DNA of 13,817 nt. Source: Bacillota bacterium. Its GTDB lineage: Bacteria; Bacillota; Clostridia; Lachnospirales; Bianqueaceae. Shown one piece after another: positions 13,472-13,817 of the stretch (position 1 is its first letter; every line of letters starts with the position of its first letter). Location of the stretch: NCBI GenBank assembly GCA_017474705.1, contig JAFVHC010000239.1, positions 1-13,817 on the forward strand, given 5' to 3'. The notes under the pieces are model-generated. The model ran no database searches. It saw only the letters and a program-made list of their open reading frames with translations, and had not been told where the DNA came from. The position numbers and the translations under genes were made by a program.

Positions 13472-13817
13472 ATGATAGGTTATGCTTTGCTGAAAGACCA
13501 GGCGCTGCCGGAGATCGGCTCGCATGGATACTTATACAGGCATGAGAAAAGCGGTGCCACCGTTTGTTATCTGAGCAATCCGGAAGACGACAATAAAGTC
13601 TTCTGCATCAGTTTCCGCACACCGCCGGAAGATGACTGCGGTACACCGCATATCATCGAGCATACGGTCCTGTGCGGATCTGATAAGTATCCGTTGAAGG
13701 ATCCTTTTATGCAGTTGGAAAAGGGTTCGATGAACACTTTCCTCAACGCGATGACAGGTTCCGACTCTACGATGTATCCGATCGCCAGTCAGAACGCCAA
13801 AGATTTCCATACGCTGA
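13472..13817 (+). CDS. M16C insulinase-family zinc metallopeptidase, 5' end (runs off window)
   Basis: The first 115 codons are visible: MIGYALLKDQALPEIGS, then RHEKSGATVCYLSNPEDDNKV and FRTPPEDDCGTPHIIEHT. The inverted zinc-binding motif HxxEH is intact as H60-I-I-E63-H64, followed by VLCGSDKYPLKDPFMQLEKG and SMNTFLNAMTGSDSTMYPIA. These are hallmarks of the presequence-protease (PreP/Cym1-like) M16C subfamily, normally about 950-1000 residues, acting on short unstructured peptides. AAAAGGAG (13460-13467) with 4 nt spacing precedes ATG 13472, and the gene starts 11 nt after pbp. The frame is open to the window edge, so the second half (including the Glu that completes zinc binding) is unseen. 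Cytoplasmic peptide turnover is the likely role; no signal peptide is visible. Confidence 0.93.
   Translation, partial: MIGYALLKDQALPEIGSHGYLYRHEKSGATVCYLSNPEDDNKVFCISFRTPPEDDCGTPHIIEHTVLCGSDKYPLKDPFMQLEKGSMNTFLNAMTGSDSTMYPIASQNAKDFHTL

Overview
The window is a single, uninterrupted run of twelve genes, all on the + strand, from a Bacillota-like (Firmicutes) chromosome. The order dxs–tlyA–nadK–argR–recN is a well-known Firmicutes block. Nearly every gene has a strong AGGAGG-type ribosome binding site. The FtsW/PbpA pairing, the HI0933/BaiN-type flavoprotein and the M16C peptidase suggest a gut-type Clostridia or Erysipelotrichia lineage, but I cannot fix the genus. GC looks mid-50s % by eye, Ile is mostly ATC, and GATC is strikingly frequent.

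Layout. Positions 2-1279 hold the 3' two-thirds of dxs (isoprenoid precursor synthesis; its start lies outside the window). Then come tlyA (rRNA 2'-O-methyltransferase, 1289-2092), nadK (2079-2945), argR (2956-3420), recN (3436-5151), a BaiN/HI0933-family flavoprotein (5148-6389), ruvA (6396-7019), ruvB (7032-8087), a U32-family protein of the RlhA/TrhP/UbiU type (8084-10375), an FtsW/RodA SEDS glycosyltransferase (10400-12052), its class B penicillin-binding protein (11739-13460), and the 5' end of an M16C insulinase-family zinc peptidase (13472 to the window edge). The largest gap is 24 nt and several genes overlap by 4-14 nt. There is no room for a terminator, so this is probably one transcription unit or a chain of closely coupled ones. 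No RNA gene, CRISPR array, IS element or stretch over 300 nt without a gene is present.

The exceptional spot is the ftsW/pbp junction. The pbp start codon, with a textbook Shine-Dalgarno, lies 314 nt inside ftsW in the +1 frame. The shared DNA is largely a minisatellite of four 18-bp and then seven 21-bp units (11777-11995). In one frame it encodes a proline/glutamine/tyrosine-rich YGQQPP-type cytoplasmic tail at the C-terminus of FtsW. In the other it encodes a Ser/Thr/Asp/Arg-rich TDSSHR-type cytoplasmic tail at the N-terminus of the PBP. The two products are expected to be physical partners in one septal or elongation peptidoglycan synthase, so one repeat tract writes disordered tails on both subunits. 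Unit gain or loss would lengthen or shorten both tails together without a frameshift. An SD-complementary CCTCCT just upstream could also couple PBP translation to FtsW translation.

Functionally the run joins isoprenoid/lipid-carrier supply (dxs), RNA modification (tlyA, U32), NADP supply (nadK), arginine regulation (argR), recombination repair (recN, ruvAB) and cell-wall synthesis (ftsW, pbp). Apart from the overlap, these are ordinary core genes.
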